This document shows, in pieces, positions 8,457 through 19,175 of a DNA stretch of 64,000 nt. This DNA is from Variovorax sp. (GTDB taxonomy: Bacteria > Pseudomonadota > Gammaproteobacteria > Burkholderiales > Burkholderiaceae_C). Each line of letters starts with the position of its first letter. Position 1 is the stretch's first letter. The notes beneath the pieces were generated by a model. That model did not search any database and had not been told where the DNA came from. It worked only from the letters and a program-made list of their open reading frames with translations. The position numbers were made by a program, and so were the translations under genes. Location of the stretch: assembly GCA_017744935.1 (NCBI GenBank), contig JAGIAI010000019.1, forward strand, positions 1 through 64,000, written 5' to 3'.

Positions 8457-9515
8457 ATGAACTTCCTCGACGGCTCCCTTTTCCCTGAAAACCAGGACAA
8501 GCTGGTGATCACCGCCGCGCCCTATGGCCCCGAGTGGATTCCTTCCGACTTCCCGGAGGACATTCCCGTCACCATGGAAGCGCAGGTGCAGAAGGCGGTC
8601 GACTGCTACAACGCCGGCGCCAGCGTGCTGCACCTGCATGTGCGCGAACTCGACGGCAAGGGCTCCAAGCGACTGTCGATGTTCAACGAGCTGATCGCCG
8701 GCGTGCGCCGCGCGGTGCCCGACATGGTGATCCAGGTCGGCGGCTCGATCTCCTTCGCGCCCGAGACCGACGGCGCCTCCGCCAAGTGGCTGCACGACGA
8801 CACGCGCCACATGCTGGCCGAGCTCGATCCCAAGCCCGACCAGGTCACCGTCACCGTCAACACGACGCAGATGAACGTGCTCGAGCACATGGAAGCCGAC
8901 GACATCGCCGGCACCTCGCTGGCCGAGCCGCAGAACAACGCGGCCTACCGCGAGATGATCGTGCCCTCGGGCCCCGGCTTCATCGAGGAGCACGTGCGCC
9001 GCCTGAGCGCCGCGGGCATCCAGAGCGCCTTCCAGTTCTACAACATCAACAGCTACGAGACGGTCGAGCGCCTGATCCGCCGCGGCATCTACAAGGGCCC
9101 GCTGGTGATGAACTGGGTCGCGATCAGCGGCGGCATGGACGCGCCGAACATCTACAACCTCGCGAATTTCCTGCGCGCGATCCCCGACGGCGCGATGCTC
9201 ACCGTGGAAAGCAGCATGCGCAACGTCCTGCCGATCAACATGATCGGCATGGCGATGGGCCTGCACGTGCGCTGCGGCATCGAGGACAACCTCTGGAACC
9301 AGTCGCGCACCGAGAAGATGTCGACGGTCAAGCAGATCGAGCAGTTGGTGCGCATCTCGCGCGAGTTCGGCCGTGAAGTGGCCCACGGCAAGGAAGCGCG
9401 CGAGATCCTGAAGATCGGCGTGTTCTACGAAACCGTCGAGGAGACGCTGGCCGCCAATGGCTTCGCGCCGAACCCCAAGGGCCGCCAGCAGGGTTTCCTG
9501 CGTCGCGTGGCTTGA
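8457..9515 (+). CDS. Beta-keto acid cleavage enzyme (BKACE, DUF849)
   Basis: A 352-residue TIM-barrel protein of the BKACE family, founded on 3-keto-5-aminohexanoate cleavage enzyme (Kce). These Zn-dependent enzymes react a beta-keto acid with acetyl-CoA to give acetoacetate and a new acyl-CoA. The metal-binding motif HLHVRELDG (His59, His61) is present, as are the family segments VQVGGSISFAPETDG and VTVTVNTTQMN and the late VESSMRNVLPINMIGMAMGLHV. It lies 50 bases after the dioxygenase. Family members differ widely in substrate (dehydrocarnitine, 3-oxoadipate, 3,5-dioxohexanoate and others), so the keto acid used here cannot be named. Confidence 0.9.
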   Translation: MNFLDGSLFPENQDKLVITAAPYGPEWIPSDFPEDIPVTMEAQVQKAVDCYNAGASVLHLHVRELDGKGSKRLSMFNELIAGVRRAVPDMVIQVGGSISFAPETDGASAKWLHDDTRHMLAELDPKPDQVTVTVNTTQMNVLEHMEADDIAGTSLAEPQNNAAYREMIVPSGPGFIEEHVRRLSAAGIQSAFQFYNINSYETVERLIRRGIYKGPLVMNWVAISGGMDAPNIYNLANFLRAIPDGAMLTVESSMRNVLPINMIGMAMGLHVRCGIEDNLWNQSRTEKMSTVKQIEQLVRISREFGREVAHGKEAREILKIGVFYETVEETLAANGFAPNPKGRQQGFLRRVA

Positions 9516-9535
9516 AGAAGATGGAGGGTGCTGCG

Positions 9536-10102
9536 GTGACCTCGACCGTCCTCATCGTCCCGGGTCTGCGCGACCACGTGGCGGGCCACTGGCAGACGCT
9601 GCTGGCCGCGGACCTGTCGGCCAAGGGGCGCAAGGTGCGCATCGTGCCGCCGATGGGCCGCACCGACCTCGACTGCGGGGCCAGGGTCGCGGCGATCGAG
9701 CGCGCGGTGCAGGCCATCGAGGGCCCGGTCGTGCTCGTGGCGCACAGCGGCGGCTGCATCATGGCCGCGCACTGGGCCCGGCAGACGCGCCACGCCATCG
9801 AAGGCGCGCTGCTGGCCACGCCGCCCGACTTCGAGCGCCCGATGCCCGAGGGTTATCCGACGCTCGATCAACTGCGCGCCAACGGCTGGCTGCCCGTGCC
9901 GCGCAGGACGCTTCCCTTTCCGAGCATCGTGGTGGCGAGCCGCAACGACCCGCTTGGCGAGTACCGCCGCGTGGCGGAACTCGCGCGCGACTGGGGCAGC
10001 CGCCTGTTCGATCTCGGCGAGATCGGGCACCTGAATCCCGCGTCCGGCTACGGCAGATGGCCGCGCGCCGAACTCTTCATTGGCGAACTATCGATGAACT
10101 GA
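9536..10102 (+). CDS. RBBP9/YdeN-type alpha/beta hydrolase
   Basis: A 188-residue small alpha/beta hydrolase. The GTG start at 9536 is chosen because GGAGGG lies 7 bases upstream and the protein then opens with the family pattern TSTVLIVPGLRDHVAGHWQ. An in-frame ATG (9521) and TTG (9512) would add only a few residues and overlap the previous stop region. The nucleophile elbow is VAHSGGC, followed by the Asp in VVASRNDPLG and the His in GEIGHLNPASGYG, which is the RBBP9 signature. The gene is 20 bases from the BKACE gene. Probably a serine hydrolase acting on an ester intermediate of the pathway; the exact role is unknown. Confidence 0.82.
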   Translation: MTSTVLIVPGLRDHVAGHWQTLLAADLSAKGRKVRIVPPMGRTDLDCGARVAAIERAVQAIEGPVVLVAHSGGCIMAAHWARQTRHAIEGALLATPPDFERPMPEGYPTLDQLRANGWLPVPRRTLPFPSIVVASRNDPLGEYRRVAELARDWGSRLFDLGEIGHLNPASGYGRWPRAELFIGELSMN

Positions 10103-10165
10103 CTCTCCCCCAGGCTTCGCGCACTTCGTGTCGCTGCGCCAACCCCCTCGCCGGGGGCGCTCCCA

Positions 10166-10191
10166 GCGGCCCGGCGGAGCCGGTTCCGCGG
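10166..10191. repeat. Dispersed 26-bp repeat, copy 1 (inverted relative to 37067-37092)
   Basis: These 26 bases are an exact reverse complement of positions 37067-37092. They sit in the 137-base gap between the hydrolase and oxidoreductase genes, inside GC-rich non-coding sequence with further short dyads. The element resembles the short intergenic repeats often scattered in Comamonadaceae genomes. Confidence 0.75.
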
Positions 10192-10239
10192 GAGCCCTGG
10201 GTAAGAGCCGCTTTTTTGCATCACATTAAGGAGACAGAC

Positions 10240-11211
10240 ATGGCCAAGGCCATTCGCTTTCATGAAACCGGCGGTCCGGACGTCCTGCGCCTCGAAGACG
10301 TCGCGGTCGGCGAGCCCGGCCCGGGCCAGGCGCGCGTGCGCCACACCTACATCGCGGTCAACTTCATCGACATCTACTTCCGCACCGGCCGCTATCCGCT
10401 GCCGTTGCCCAATGGACTGGGCTCGGACGCGGTCGGCGTGGTCGAGGCGGTCGGCCCCGGCGTCACGGACATCCGGGTCGGCGACCGCGTCGGCTACCTG
10501 ATCGGCCCGCAGGGCGCGTACGCCGACGTGCGCGTGATGCCGGTCGAGGTGCTGATCCCGCTGCCGGACGGCATCGCGGACCGCACCGCGGCCACGCTGA
10601 TGATGAAGGGCATGACCGCGCAGTACCTGTTCCGCCAGGTCTATCCGCTCCAGGGTGGCGAGACGATCCTCTACCACGCGGCGGCGGGGGGCGTGGGCCT
10701 CATCGCCTGCCAGTGGGCGCGCGCAATGGGCGTGACCATGATCGGCACCGTCAGCACCGACGAGAAGGCGGAGATCGCCCGCGCCAACGGCTGCGCCTAC
10801 ACCATCGTCACGTCGCGCGAGAACATTGCCAAGCGCGTGCGCGAGATCACCGACGGCAAGGGCGTGCCGGTGGTCTACGACTCGGTCGGCAAGGACACGC
10901 TGGAAGCCTCGCTCGACAGCCTGCAGCCGCGCGGCTCGCTGGTGAGCAACGGCACCACCTCGGGGCCGGTGGTGATCGACTCGCAACTGCTCGCCGTGAA
11001 GGGGTCGATCTGGTTCACGCGGCCGGCGATGATGCACTACATCACCCCACGCCCGCACATGCTCGCGATGGCCGACGAACTCTTCGGCCACGTGCTCGCG
11101 GGCCGCATCGTGAGCGAGCCCAAGCAGAGCTTCGCGCTGGCCGACGCGGCCGACGCGCACCGCGCACTCGAATCGCGCGCCACCACCGGCGCGACGGTGC
11201 TCGTGCCCTGA
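10240..11211 (+). CDS. NADPH:quinone oxidoreductase family (zinc-independent MDR) protein
   Basis: A 323-residue medium-chain reductase/dehydrogenase of the QOR type, which uses NADPH to reduce quinones or enones. The N-terminal GroES-like half contains VNFIDIYFRTGRYP and GLGSDAVGVVEAVG. The Rossmann half has HAAAGGVGLIACQWARAMG, with the AxGGVG nucleotide motif, and the DSVGKDTL segment. The structural and catalytic zinc Cys/His ligands of alcohol dehydrogenases are missing, as expected for QOR. TTAAGGAGACAGAC precedes the ATG. Within the operon it may reduce an alpha,beta-unsaturated or carbonyl intermediate. Confidence 0.88.
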   Translation: MAKAIRFHETGGPDVLRLEDVAVGEPGPGQARVRHTYIAVNFIDIYFRTGRYPLPLPNGLGSDAVGVVEAVGPGVTDIRVGDRVGYLIGPQGAYADVRVMPVEVLIPLPDGIADRTAATLMMKGMTAQYLFRQVYPLQGGETILYHAAAGGVGLIACQWARAMGVTMIGTVSTDEKAEIARANGCAYTIVTSRENIAKRVREITDGKGVPVVYDSVGKDTLEASLDSLQPRGSLVSNGTTSGPVVIDSQLLAVKGSIWFTRPAMMHYITPRPHMLAMADELFGHVLAGRIVSEPKQSFALADAADAHRALESRATTGATVLVP

Positions 11212-11227
11212 CGCCGAGGGGACGGCC

Positions 11228-12589
11228 ATGGACATGCATGCCCTCGACGCGAAGAACGGATCCGACAGCTACCTGTTCGGACCCCGCCAGGCGTGGTTCG
11301 CCTTCGCGATGACGCTCGGCCTCATGATGGTCGACTACATCGATCGGCAGGTGATCGTCTCTCTCTTTCCGCACCTGAAGGCCGCCTGGGGCCTCTCGGA
11401 CAAGCAACTCGGCGCGCTGGTCTCGGCCGTGTCGGTCACCGTCGCGGTGGGCGGCATTCCGATCGCGCTCGTCGCCGACCGCTTCAGCCGCGTGAAGAGC
11501 ATCGTCGTGATGGCGACGATCTGGAGCCTCGCTTCCATCTCCTGCATGTTCACGCGCAACTTCGGCCAACTTCTGGCGGCGCGCGCGGCCGTGGGGCTCG
11601 GCGAGGCGGGCTACGGCTCGGTCGGCGCGGCGCTCATCGCGAGCCACTTCCCGGCACGCATGCGCGGTGCGCTGATGGCGGCCTTCTTCTCCGCCGCCTC
11701 GATCGGCTCGGTGCTGGGCGTGATGCTCGGCGGCGTCATCGCCGCGCGCTGGGGCTGGCAGGCCGCCTTCGGCGTGGTCGGCGTGCCGGGGCTCGCGCTG
11801 GCGCTGCTCTACATCAAGGTGCGCGACTACCGCACCGTCGAGCTCACGCCGCGCATCGAGCAGGCCACCCGCTCGACGCAGGGCGCGGCACGCGCCATCG
11901 CGAAGCGGCTCGCGCGCTCGCGCACGCTGCTGTGGGTCTGCCTCGCCGCGCCGGCGCAACTCATTCTCGTGTCGGCCATCTGGGCGTGGCTGCCGAGCTT
12001 CCTCAACCGCGTGCACGGGCTGACGCCCGAGCAGGCCGCGATCAAGGCTGCGCTGGTGGTGCTGTGCGGCGCGCTGGGCAGCGTGGTCTGGGGCGCGGTC
12101 GCCGACCGCGCCGGCAAGAACCGCCCCGCCGCCAAGCTGCAGGTGACGGCCGCGATCTGCGTGGCCTCGGCGGCGGTGCTCGCGCTGGGCTTCGGTGCCC
12201 AGCACGTCGGGCTCGTGCTGACGAAGCCATCGCAGTTCGCGCTGCTGGCGCTCGGCGGCTTCCTCATGACCTGCTCGGTGGGCGTGGTCGCGGCCGTCGT
12301 CATCGACGTGATCCATCCCGGCATCCGCGCCACCGGCGCCTCGGTGCTCTCGCTGTTCCAGAACCTGCTGGGCCTCGCGACCGGGCCGCTGATCGCGGGC
12401 TTCCTGTCGGACGCCTGGTCGCTCGAACACGCGCTGATCGCGATGCCCGTGTTCGGCCTGCTCGCCGCCGCTGCCTTCATGCGCGCCTCGCGCAGCTACG
12501 GCGCCGACCTGCAGCGTGCCGGCGAGGCCGCCGACGAACCCGAACCCGAGTCCGCGCCCCAGGGCGCACCCCGCAGCGTGCCCGCCTGA
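11228..12589 (+). CDS. MFS transporter, likely organic acid/aromatic acid uptake
   Basis: A 453-residue major facilitator with about 12 membrane segments. After the first segment it has DYIDRQVIVSLFPHL, typical of anion:cation symporters for hexuronate and 4-hydroxybenzoate type substrates. The conserved loop 2-3 motif is LVADRFSRVKS, and RAAVGLGEAGYGSVG lies in helix 4. The C-terminal tail is hydrophilic (ADEPEPESAPQ). It lies 16 bases after the oxidoreductase gene, inside the catabolic operon, so it probably imports the pathway substrate. Confidence 0.87.
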   Translation: MDMHALDAKNGSDSYLFGPRQAWFAFAMTLGLMMVDYIDRQVIVSLFPHLKAAWGLSDKQLGALVSAVSVTVAVGGIPIALVADRFSRVKSIVVMATIWSLASISCMFTRNFGQLLAARAAVGLGEAGYGSVGAALIASHFPARMRGALMAAFFSAASIGSVLGVMLGGVIAARWGWQAAFGVVGVPGLALALLYIKVRDYRTVELTPRIEQATRSTQGAARAIAKRLARSRTLLWVCLAAPAQLILVSAIWAWLPSFLNRVHGLTPEQAAIKAALVVLCGALGSVVWGAVADRAGKNRPAAKLQVTAAICVASAAVLALGFGAQHVGLVLTKPSQFALLALGGFLMTCSVGVVAAVVIDVIHPGIRATGASVLSLFQNLLGLATGPLIAGFLSDAWSLEHALIAMPVFGLLAAAAFMRASRSYGADLQRAGEAADEPEPESAPQGAPRSVPA

Positions 12590-12635
12590 AACGCGCGCCA
12601 CGCCCAGCCTCTTCACTGAATCGACGGATACCACC

Positions 12636-14275
<1,640 letters not shown>

Positions 14276-14279
<4 letters not shown>

Positions 14280-15286
14280 CCAGCCTTTCCATCGCGGCGT
14301 GGCCGGCGCGCAGCCGCACGCTGTTCCCGGGCGTGCTGGCGTGTGCGGTCGTCGCCGCCGCGTCGACTTTCCTGTCGCAGCACTACGGTGCGCCGGTGAT
14401 GCTGTTCGCGCTCATCCTCGGCATGGCGATGAACTTCCTCTCGGCCGAAGGCGCCTGCAAGCCGGGCATCGAATTCACCGCGCGGCAGGTGCTGCGCTGG
14501 GGCGTCGCGCTGCTGGGCCTTCGCATCACGATCGCACAGGTCGTGGCGCTGGGCTGGCATCCGGTGGTGCTCGTGCTGGTGGCAGTGGTGGTGACCATCG
14601 GCGTGTCGATGATCGTGGCGAAGCTCATGGGCTTCAACACGCTGTTCGGCTTGCTGAGCGGTGGCGCGACCGCGATCTGCGGTGCATCGGCCGCGCTGGC
14701 GCTCGCCGCGGCGTTGCCGTCGCATCCGCAGAAGGAGAAGGCGACGCTGTTCACCGTGGTGGGCGTGTCGGCGCTCTCGACCTTCGCGATGATCGCCTAC
14801 CCGATGATCGCGCGCGCAGTGGGCCTCGACGACCATGGATCGGGCGTGTTCCTCGGCGCGACCATCCATGACGTGGCGCAGGTGGTCGGCGCGGGCTACA
14901 GCATGTCGAAGGAAACCGGTGACATCGCCACCGTCGTCAAGCTGATGCGCGTGGCGATGCTGCTGCCGGTGATCGTCTTCGCGGTGATGTGCGCACGGGC
15001 CAGCGGCATGCAGACGGGCGGTGCCCGTCCGCCGTTGCTGCCGTGGTTCGCGGTTGCCTTCGCGGTGCTGGTGGCGGTCAACAGCACCGGCTGGCTACCG
15101 ACGGCACTTGTCGACCTGGGCAGCGACGTTTCGCGCTGGTTCCTGGTGGCGGCCATCGCCGGCATCGGCATGAAGACGCAACTGCGCGACCTCGCCACCG
15201 TTGGCCTGAAGCCTGTCGCATTGATGTTGGGCGAGACCGTATTTCTCGCCATACTCGCCCTCGCGCTGTTGCGCTGGGCCGTCTGA
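14276..15286 (+). CDS. YeiH/UPF0324 family putative sulfate exporter
   Basis: A 336-residue integral membrane protein with about 10 hydrophobic segments, belonging to the YeiH (UPF0324, Cons_hypoth698) family. Typical stretches are LILGMAMNFLS, RWGVALLGLRIT, the strongly conserved GGATAICGASAA, GATIHDVAQVVGAGYSMS and AIAGIGMKTQL. Members are annotated as sulfate or organosulfonate-linked exporters, mostly by context. Its presence after a TauD-type dioxygenase would fit removal of sulfite or sulfate from a sulfonated substrate, but this is inference. It overlaps the ligase stop by 4 bases. Confidence 0.85.
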
Positions 15287-15304
15287 ATTCAAGGAGAAGA
15301 AAAC

Positions 15305-16300
15305 ATGAAGACCAGTCTCTCGCGCCGCAAGATGATCCAGGCCGCTTGCCTCTCGTGCCTTGGCGTTGCGAGCCTCGCAGCGCACGCCGAGCAACCCGCC
15401 AAGTGGCCCGACAAGGTGGTCCGCATCATCGTGGCGGGACCTGCCGGCGGCACCGCCGACATCGTTGCGCGGCTGCTGGGCGACCAGCTCACCAAGGATA
15501 CGGGCCAGCCTGTCGTGGTCGACGCCAAGCCCGGCGCGGGCGGCGCGCTCGCGGTCAACGAACTCTCGATGGCACCGCATGACGGCTACACGCTGCTGGT
15601 AGGCGTGAGCTCGCTCGTGAGCGAGATCCCGCACATCGTCAAGCTGCGCAACGACATGTCCAAGGAGATCCGTCCCGTGGCCGAACTCGGACGCGGCGGC
15701 CTCGTGATGGTCGGTGCGCCTTCGGTGCCCGCGAAGAACTTCGCCGAAGTGGTGAGCTGGGTGAAGGCCAATCCGGGCAAGGTGAGCTATGCCTCGTATA
15801 GCCCCGGCACCGTGTCGCACGTCATCGGCCTGCAGCTCAACAAGGCGGCCGGCATGGACATGACGCATGTGGGCTACAAGGGCTCGACACCCGCGCTCAC
15901 CGACGTGATGGGCGGCCATGTGCCGCTGATGTTCGACGGCATGGCGACCTCGCTACCGATGATCAAGGCTGGCAAGATCAAGGCCTTCGCGGTCAGCACG
16001 CCCAAGCGCTCGCCGCTGCTGCCGGATGTGCCGACCTTCGCGGAACTGGGCTATCCGCAGCTCGAAACGGTCTCGTGGATGGGCCTGTGGATCAAGCCCG
16101 ATGTGCCCGCCGCCGTGCAGGCAAGCGTGCGCGAAGCGGCGCTCAAGGCGATCTCGCAGCCGGCCGTGCGTACGCGTTTGCTGGATGCGGGTCTCGAAGC
16201 CGGCAGTGGGCGCACGCCCGACGAACTGGTGACCTCGCTGAACGCCGACTACAAGCGCGTCGGCGAGGTGCTGAAGTCGATCGACTTCAAGCCGGAGTGA
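15305..16300 (+). CDS. Bug family (TctC-like) tripartite tricarboxylate transporter substrate-binding protein
   Basis: A 331-residue periplasmic binding protein of the Bug family. It has an RRK twin-arginine-like N-terminus and a hydrophobic signal ending near AAHAEQPAKWPDK, followed by the family signature VRIIVAGPAGGTADIVARLLG. Later family motifs are VDAKPGAGGALA, YKGSTPALTDVMGGHVPLMFD and LLPDVPTFAELGYP. No TctA or TctB membrane partners occur in the window, as is usual for the many orphan Bug proteins of beta-proteobacteria. It ends the catabolic operon. An AAGGAGAAGAAAAC ribosome binding site precedes the ATG. Confidence 0.9.
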   Translation: MKTSLSRRKMIQAACLSCLGVASLAAHAEQPAKWPDKVVRIIVAGPAGGTADIVARLLGDQLTKDTGQPVVVDAKPGAGGALAVNELSMAPHDGYTLLVGVSSLVSEIPHIVKLRNDMSKEIRPVAELGRGGLVMVGAPSVPAKNFAEVVSWVKANPGKVSYASYSPGTVSHVIGLQLNKAAGMDMTHVGYKGSTPALTDVMGGHVPLMFDGMATSLPMIKAGKIKAFAVSTPKRSPLLPDVPTFAELGYPQLETVSWMGLWIKPDVPAAVQASVREAALKAISQPAVRTRLLDAGLEAGSGRTPDELVTSLNADYKRVGEVLKSIDFKPE

Positions 16301-16309
16301 GCCGGGGCG

Positions 16310-16915
16310 TCAGGGCGCCGGACATTCCAGCGCATAGAGCGGGACGTCCGAGCGGTTGCTGAGCCACACGCCGCCGCCCATTTCCTTGAAGTGACGTGAC
16401 AAGCCGCCCCGGTACACCTCGGCGCGGTGGCGAAAGAGATTTGGATCGGTGAGGTGTTCGTCGACGATGTCGCGCTCATAGTCTTCGCGCGTGACGACTT
16501 CCACGAAAAGCGCGCCCTGGCTCAACGCCCCGAGGTTGGTCAGCGCGCGTTTGAGGTCCGACGGATTCAGGTACGCCAGCACACCCTGGCAGATGACGAA
16601 GTCGAATGGCTGGCGGGCACGGAAGTCGACCACCGAGCCGAGCTCCCAGCCGTAGCGCCTGCATAGGTACTCGCTGACCTCCACGCCGTGATAGCTTGCC
16701 TGCGGAAAATGCCGCGCCACGATGTCGCGCCACAAGCCGACGCCGCAGCCCACGTCCAGCACGCGATCCACCGGAACGCGCAGGTACTTCAGGTATGAGC
16801 AGACAAAGTCGCCGAGCCGTTCGACATGCTGCGGGTCGGCCACCCGGGTCTTCTTGTCGAAGTAGTAGCGCTGGTAGTAGGACTCGTCGAACGCGTCGGC
16901 GCGCACTGATTCCAT
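16310..16915 (-). CDS. Class I SAM-dependent methyltransferase
   Basis: A 201-residue protein with a class I methyltransferase core: motif I VLDVGCGVGLWRD at about residues 50-62, an acidic second strand end HGVEVSE, and FDFVICQGVLAYL as motif IV. A start at 16915 (MESVRADAFDESYYQRYY) is supported by GGAAAGGATC upstream. The DESYYQRYYF N-terminus resembles methyltransferases that modify sugars or lipids, but the substrate is not evident. It converges on the Bug gene with only 9 bases between stops, so it is probably outside that operon. Confidence 0.82.
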   Translation of the reverse strand: MESVRADAFDESYYQRYYFDKKTRVADPQHVERLGDFVCSYLKYLRVPVDRVLDVGCGVGLWRDIVARHFPQASYHGVEVSEYLCRRYGWELGSVVDFRARQPFDFVICQGVLAYLNPSDLKRALTNLGALSQGALFVEVVTREDYERDIVDEHLTDPNLFRHRAEVYRGGLSRHFKEMGGGVWLSNRSDVPLYALECPAP

Positions 16916-17087
16916 CCGTGGATCCTTTCCGGACTCGGGGCTCCGAGGTTCGGATGGATTCTCGCCGACCTCAACCTGCCAGCGCGATCGTCGCTGTCGC
17001 GGTGTACCCGCATGAGCCGGACAGGGCCGCCCGGTCCAGAATGCGCGAGTCGGCGCACGCGCCGTGACGAACCCCGTCGGAGAACGA

Positions 17088-17372
17088 ATGAACGCGAACG
17101 CCATCGAACGAAACCAGAGCACCCAACTGGGGGCCTGCACGTACCTGCTTCACCTGCTGCTGGAGGATGCAGAGCGCCGCCAAAGGGGCTTCGTCCGCGC
17201 GACGATCGAGCACGTTCTCAGGGATCACGCAGGCATTCCCGAGGATGTTCCCGACAGACCCTTCGTCGATGCCTTGTTCTCGGAGATCCTGGACATGCTT
17301 CGGCGCGTCGATCCAGCCAGCGCTCTGCCGGAGATGCCACCCGCCCCGCGGCCTCCGGCGACGGAACATTGA
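17088..17372 (+). CDS. Small protein of unknown function
   Basis: 94 residues, not recognised. The first 70 residues are predicted mostly helical (LGACTYLLHLLLEDAERRQRG, FVDALFSEILDMLRRV) with a proline-rich tail (PEMPPAPRPPATEH). The ATG at 17088 has CGGAGA 5 bases upstream, which decides against the longer GTG start at 17064. It lies 31 bases before the aldolase-type gene in the same direction and may be co-transcribed. It has no membrane segment. Confidence 0.55.
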   Translation: MNANAIERNQSTQLGACTYLLHLLLEDAERRQRGFVRATIEHVLRDHAGIPEDVPDRPFVDALFSEILDMLRRVDPASALPEMPPAPRPPATEH

Positions 17373-17403
17373 CGCAGTGCCGCTGGCATACTGCCCGTCA
17401 GAC

Positions 17404-18159
17404 ATGAACCAGCGCCCGACGACCCGTGAACGCACCGAACGCGAAGTACGCATCGACCTCGCGGCTGCCTACCGCATGGCGGCGCAGAACGGGTGGGACG
17501 ACACGGTCTACACCCACCTGTCGGCGAGCGTGCCCGGCGAGCCCAGCCACTATCTGCTGAACCCTTTCGGCGCCACCTTCGACGAGATCACCGCAAGCAG
17601 CCTGGTCAAGGTGAACGTGCGCGGCGAAGTGGTCGATGGTTCGGGTGCACGCGTGAATCCCAGCGGCTTTGCGATCCACGGCGCTGTCCATGCGGCACGG
17701 CCCGAGATCGAATGCGTCATCCATCTGCACACCCCGTGGGGCGTGGCCTTGTCCATGCTGCCGCGCGGCTTGCAAGCAACGTCGCAGTACGCGATGCGGC
17801 TGCATGGGCGGCTGGGCCGTCATGCCTATGAGGGGCTCGCGCTCGGCGCCGACGAGCAGCAGCGCCTCGTCGCAGATCTGGGTGCGCTCGACGGGCTCAT
17901 CCTCGAGAACCACGGCACGCTGGTGGTGGGCCGCACCGTCGCCGAGGCCTGGATGCTGATGCACCTGCTCGAACGCGCTGCGCAGGCGCAACTTCGCGCC
18001 ATGGCCGCCACCGGAGGTGCGGTGCTGGTGGCAAACGACGAACTTGCCGAACGCACATACCGCGAATGGGTTGGCGACGGTAGCGAGTGGGATGGCGACG
18101 TCGAGTGGCCGGCCTTGCTGCGGCGACTGGATCGCTCGATGCCCGGCTATCGCGATTGA
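17404..18159 (+). CDS. Class II aldolase/adducin family protein
   Basis: A 251-residue protein of the class II aldolase/adducin fold (fuculose-phosphate aldolase, RhaD, adducin head). The zinc ligands are visible as HLHTPWG (His-x-His) and ENHGTLVVG. NGWDDTVYTHLSASVPG and NPFGATFDEITASSLVKV are standard for the fuculose-aldolase-like subgroup often linked to aromatic or furan catabolism. It could be a decarboxylase or hydratase rather than a true aldolase. The tautomerase gene follows after 30 bases, so the pair likely works in one short pathway. No strong ribosome binding site is seen. Confidence 0.85.
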   Translation: MNQRPTTRERTEREVRIDLAAAYRMAAQNGWDDTVYTHLSASVPGEPSHYLLNPFGATFDEITASSLVKVNVRGEVVDGSGARVNPSGFAIHGAVHAARPEIECVIHLHTPWGVALSMLPRGLQATSQYAMRLHGRLGRHAYEGLALGADEQQRLVADLGALDGLILENHGTLVVGRTVAEAWMLMHLLERAAQAQLRAMAATGGAVLVANDELAERTYREWVGDGSEWDGDVEWPALLRRLDRSMPGYRD

Positions 18160-18189
18160 CGAACGACTGAATCAACTGGAGATGCAACC

Positions 18190-18399
18190 ATGCCGACCAT
18201 CCGCGTTGAGCTCTTCGAGGGCCGTACGGTCGAACAGAAGCGCGCACTCGCGCAAGCCTTGACCGAAGCGGCCGTGCGTACGCTCGGTGGTTCGCCGGAC
18301 GGCGTCGATGTCGTCTTCTACGACATCGCCAGGCACGACTGGGCCACCGGCGGCAAGCTCTGGAGCGATCCCGCACCGCCGCCGACCGGCGCGGGCTGA
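18190..18399 (+). CDS. 4-oxalocrotonate tautomerase family protein
   Basis: A 69-residue member of the tautomerase superfamily. The initiator Met is followed by Pro (MPTIRVELFEGRT), the N-terminal proline that acts as general base after Met removal. The helix RALAQALTEAAVRTLGG and strand VDVVFYDIARHDWATGG complete the beta-alpha-beta unit. It probably interconverts enol and keto forms of a dicarboxylate next to the class II aldolase. CTGGAG lies about 8 bases before the ATG. Confidence 0.85.
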   Translation: MPTIRVELFEGRTVEQKRALAQALTEAAVRTLGGSPDGVDVVFYDIARHDWATGGKLWSDPAPPPTGAG

Positions 18400-18402
18400 G
18401 CC

Positions 18403-19062
18403 TTACTCGCCGAGGGCGACGTCCGTCGGCTCCGGCGCGCAGTTGCCGAACTCGCATCGCAACGCGGCGCGCTGGCCGTCCGCGCATACGACGCTGTGGC
18501 GCTCGAAGCCCGGTCCCTTGCTTTCGAGCACCGCACGTGCGGCTCCATGGCAGACGTTGGCCTTGGCGTAGCTCTCGGCGACGTAGGTGTCGCGACCGGT
18601 CCGGAAAGCCTTCGCGCCCGCTGCCGCTGGCGGCGGCACATAGGCAACGGTCACCTGGGGATCGAGATTGCGATAGCCCTTGCGGGCCATGCAGTTGACC
18701 AGCGTCTTCTGCTGGAGCGGCGCACCAGCAAGACGGGGCTTGGTCTCGTCATTCAGTCCCGAAGCGATCCCGGAGACCAAGGCCATCCCGACAAAGCCGA
18801 AGGGCACGACGATGCCCACGCCCAGTGCGACCGCATCGGCTACTTCGTTGCTGCCCTGGCCCTTGACCGGCAGCACGCGCACGTTCGAAGCAAGGGTGCG
18901 GCAGGCAGCGATGTCCGCGGTGAGGTTGTCGGGGTCCACGCCTTGCATGTCGACCATGGGCACATACGACGCGCCCGAGCCGGTGCCCGGGGTCGTGGAT
19001 GCCTGCGTGGCACAACCGCAAATCAGCGCCGTCATGCAGACGAACGCCAGATTTCTGCCCAT
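18403..19062 (-). CDS. Putative lipoprotein of unknown function
   Basis: 219 residues, not recognised beyond its localisation. A signal peptide with lipobox LICGC (Cys at about 17) predicts a lipid-anchored envelope protein. A central glycine-rich hydrophobic stretch (VALGVGIVVPFGFVGMALVSGIASG) resembles glycine-zipper segments that can insert into membranes. Pairs of Cys occur in the C-terminal half (LVNCMARKGYR, VCHGAA, VVCADGQ, RCEFGNC). The ATG at 19062 has GGAGGG upstream. It lies 113 bases downstream of phaZ on the same strand, and converges on the tautomerase gene with 3 bases between stops. Confidence 0.65.
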   Translation of the reverse strand: MGRNLAFVCMTALICGCATQASTTPGTGSGASYVPMVDMQGVDPDNLTADIAACRTLASNVRVLPVKGQGSNEVADAVALGVGIVVPFGFVGMALVSGIASGLNDETKPRLAGAPLQQKTLVNCMARKGYRNLDPQVTVAYVPPPAAAGAKAFRTGRDTYVAESYAKANVCHGAARAVLESKGPGFERHSVVCADGQRAALRCEFGNCAPEPTDVALGE

Positions 19063-19175
19063 GGATGCCCTCCAGAGTGGCGTTGGAGCGGGGCGCGATT
19101 TGAGCACACGTTCTGTTACTTGGGAACAGTCTCGCGTTGCACGAAAGCGATTCTTGAACTTTGGTTCTACCGAAT

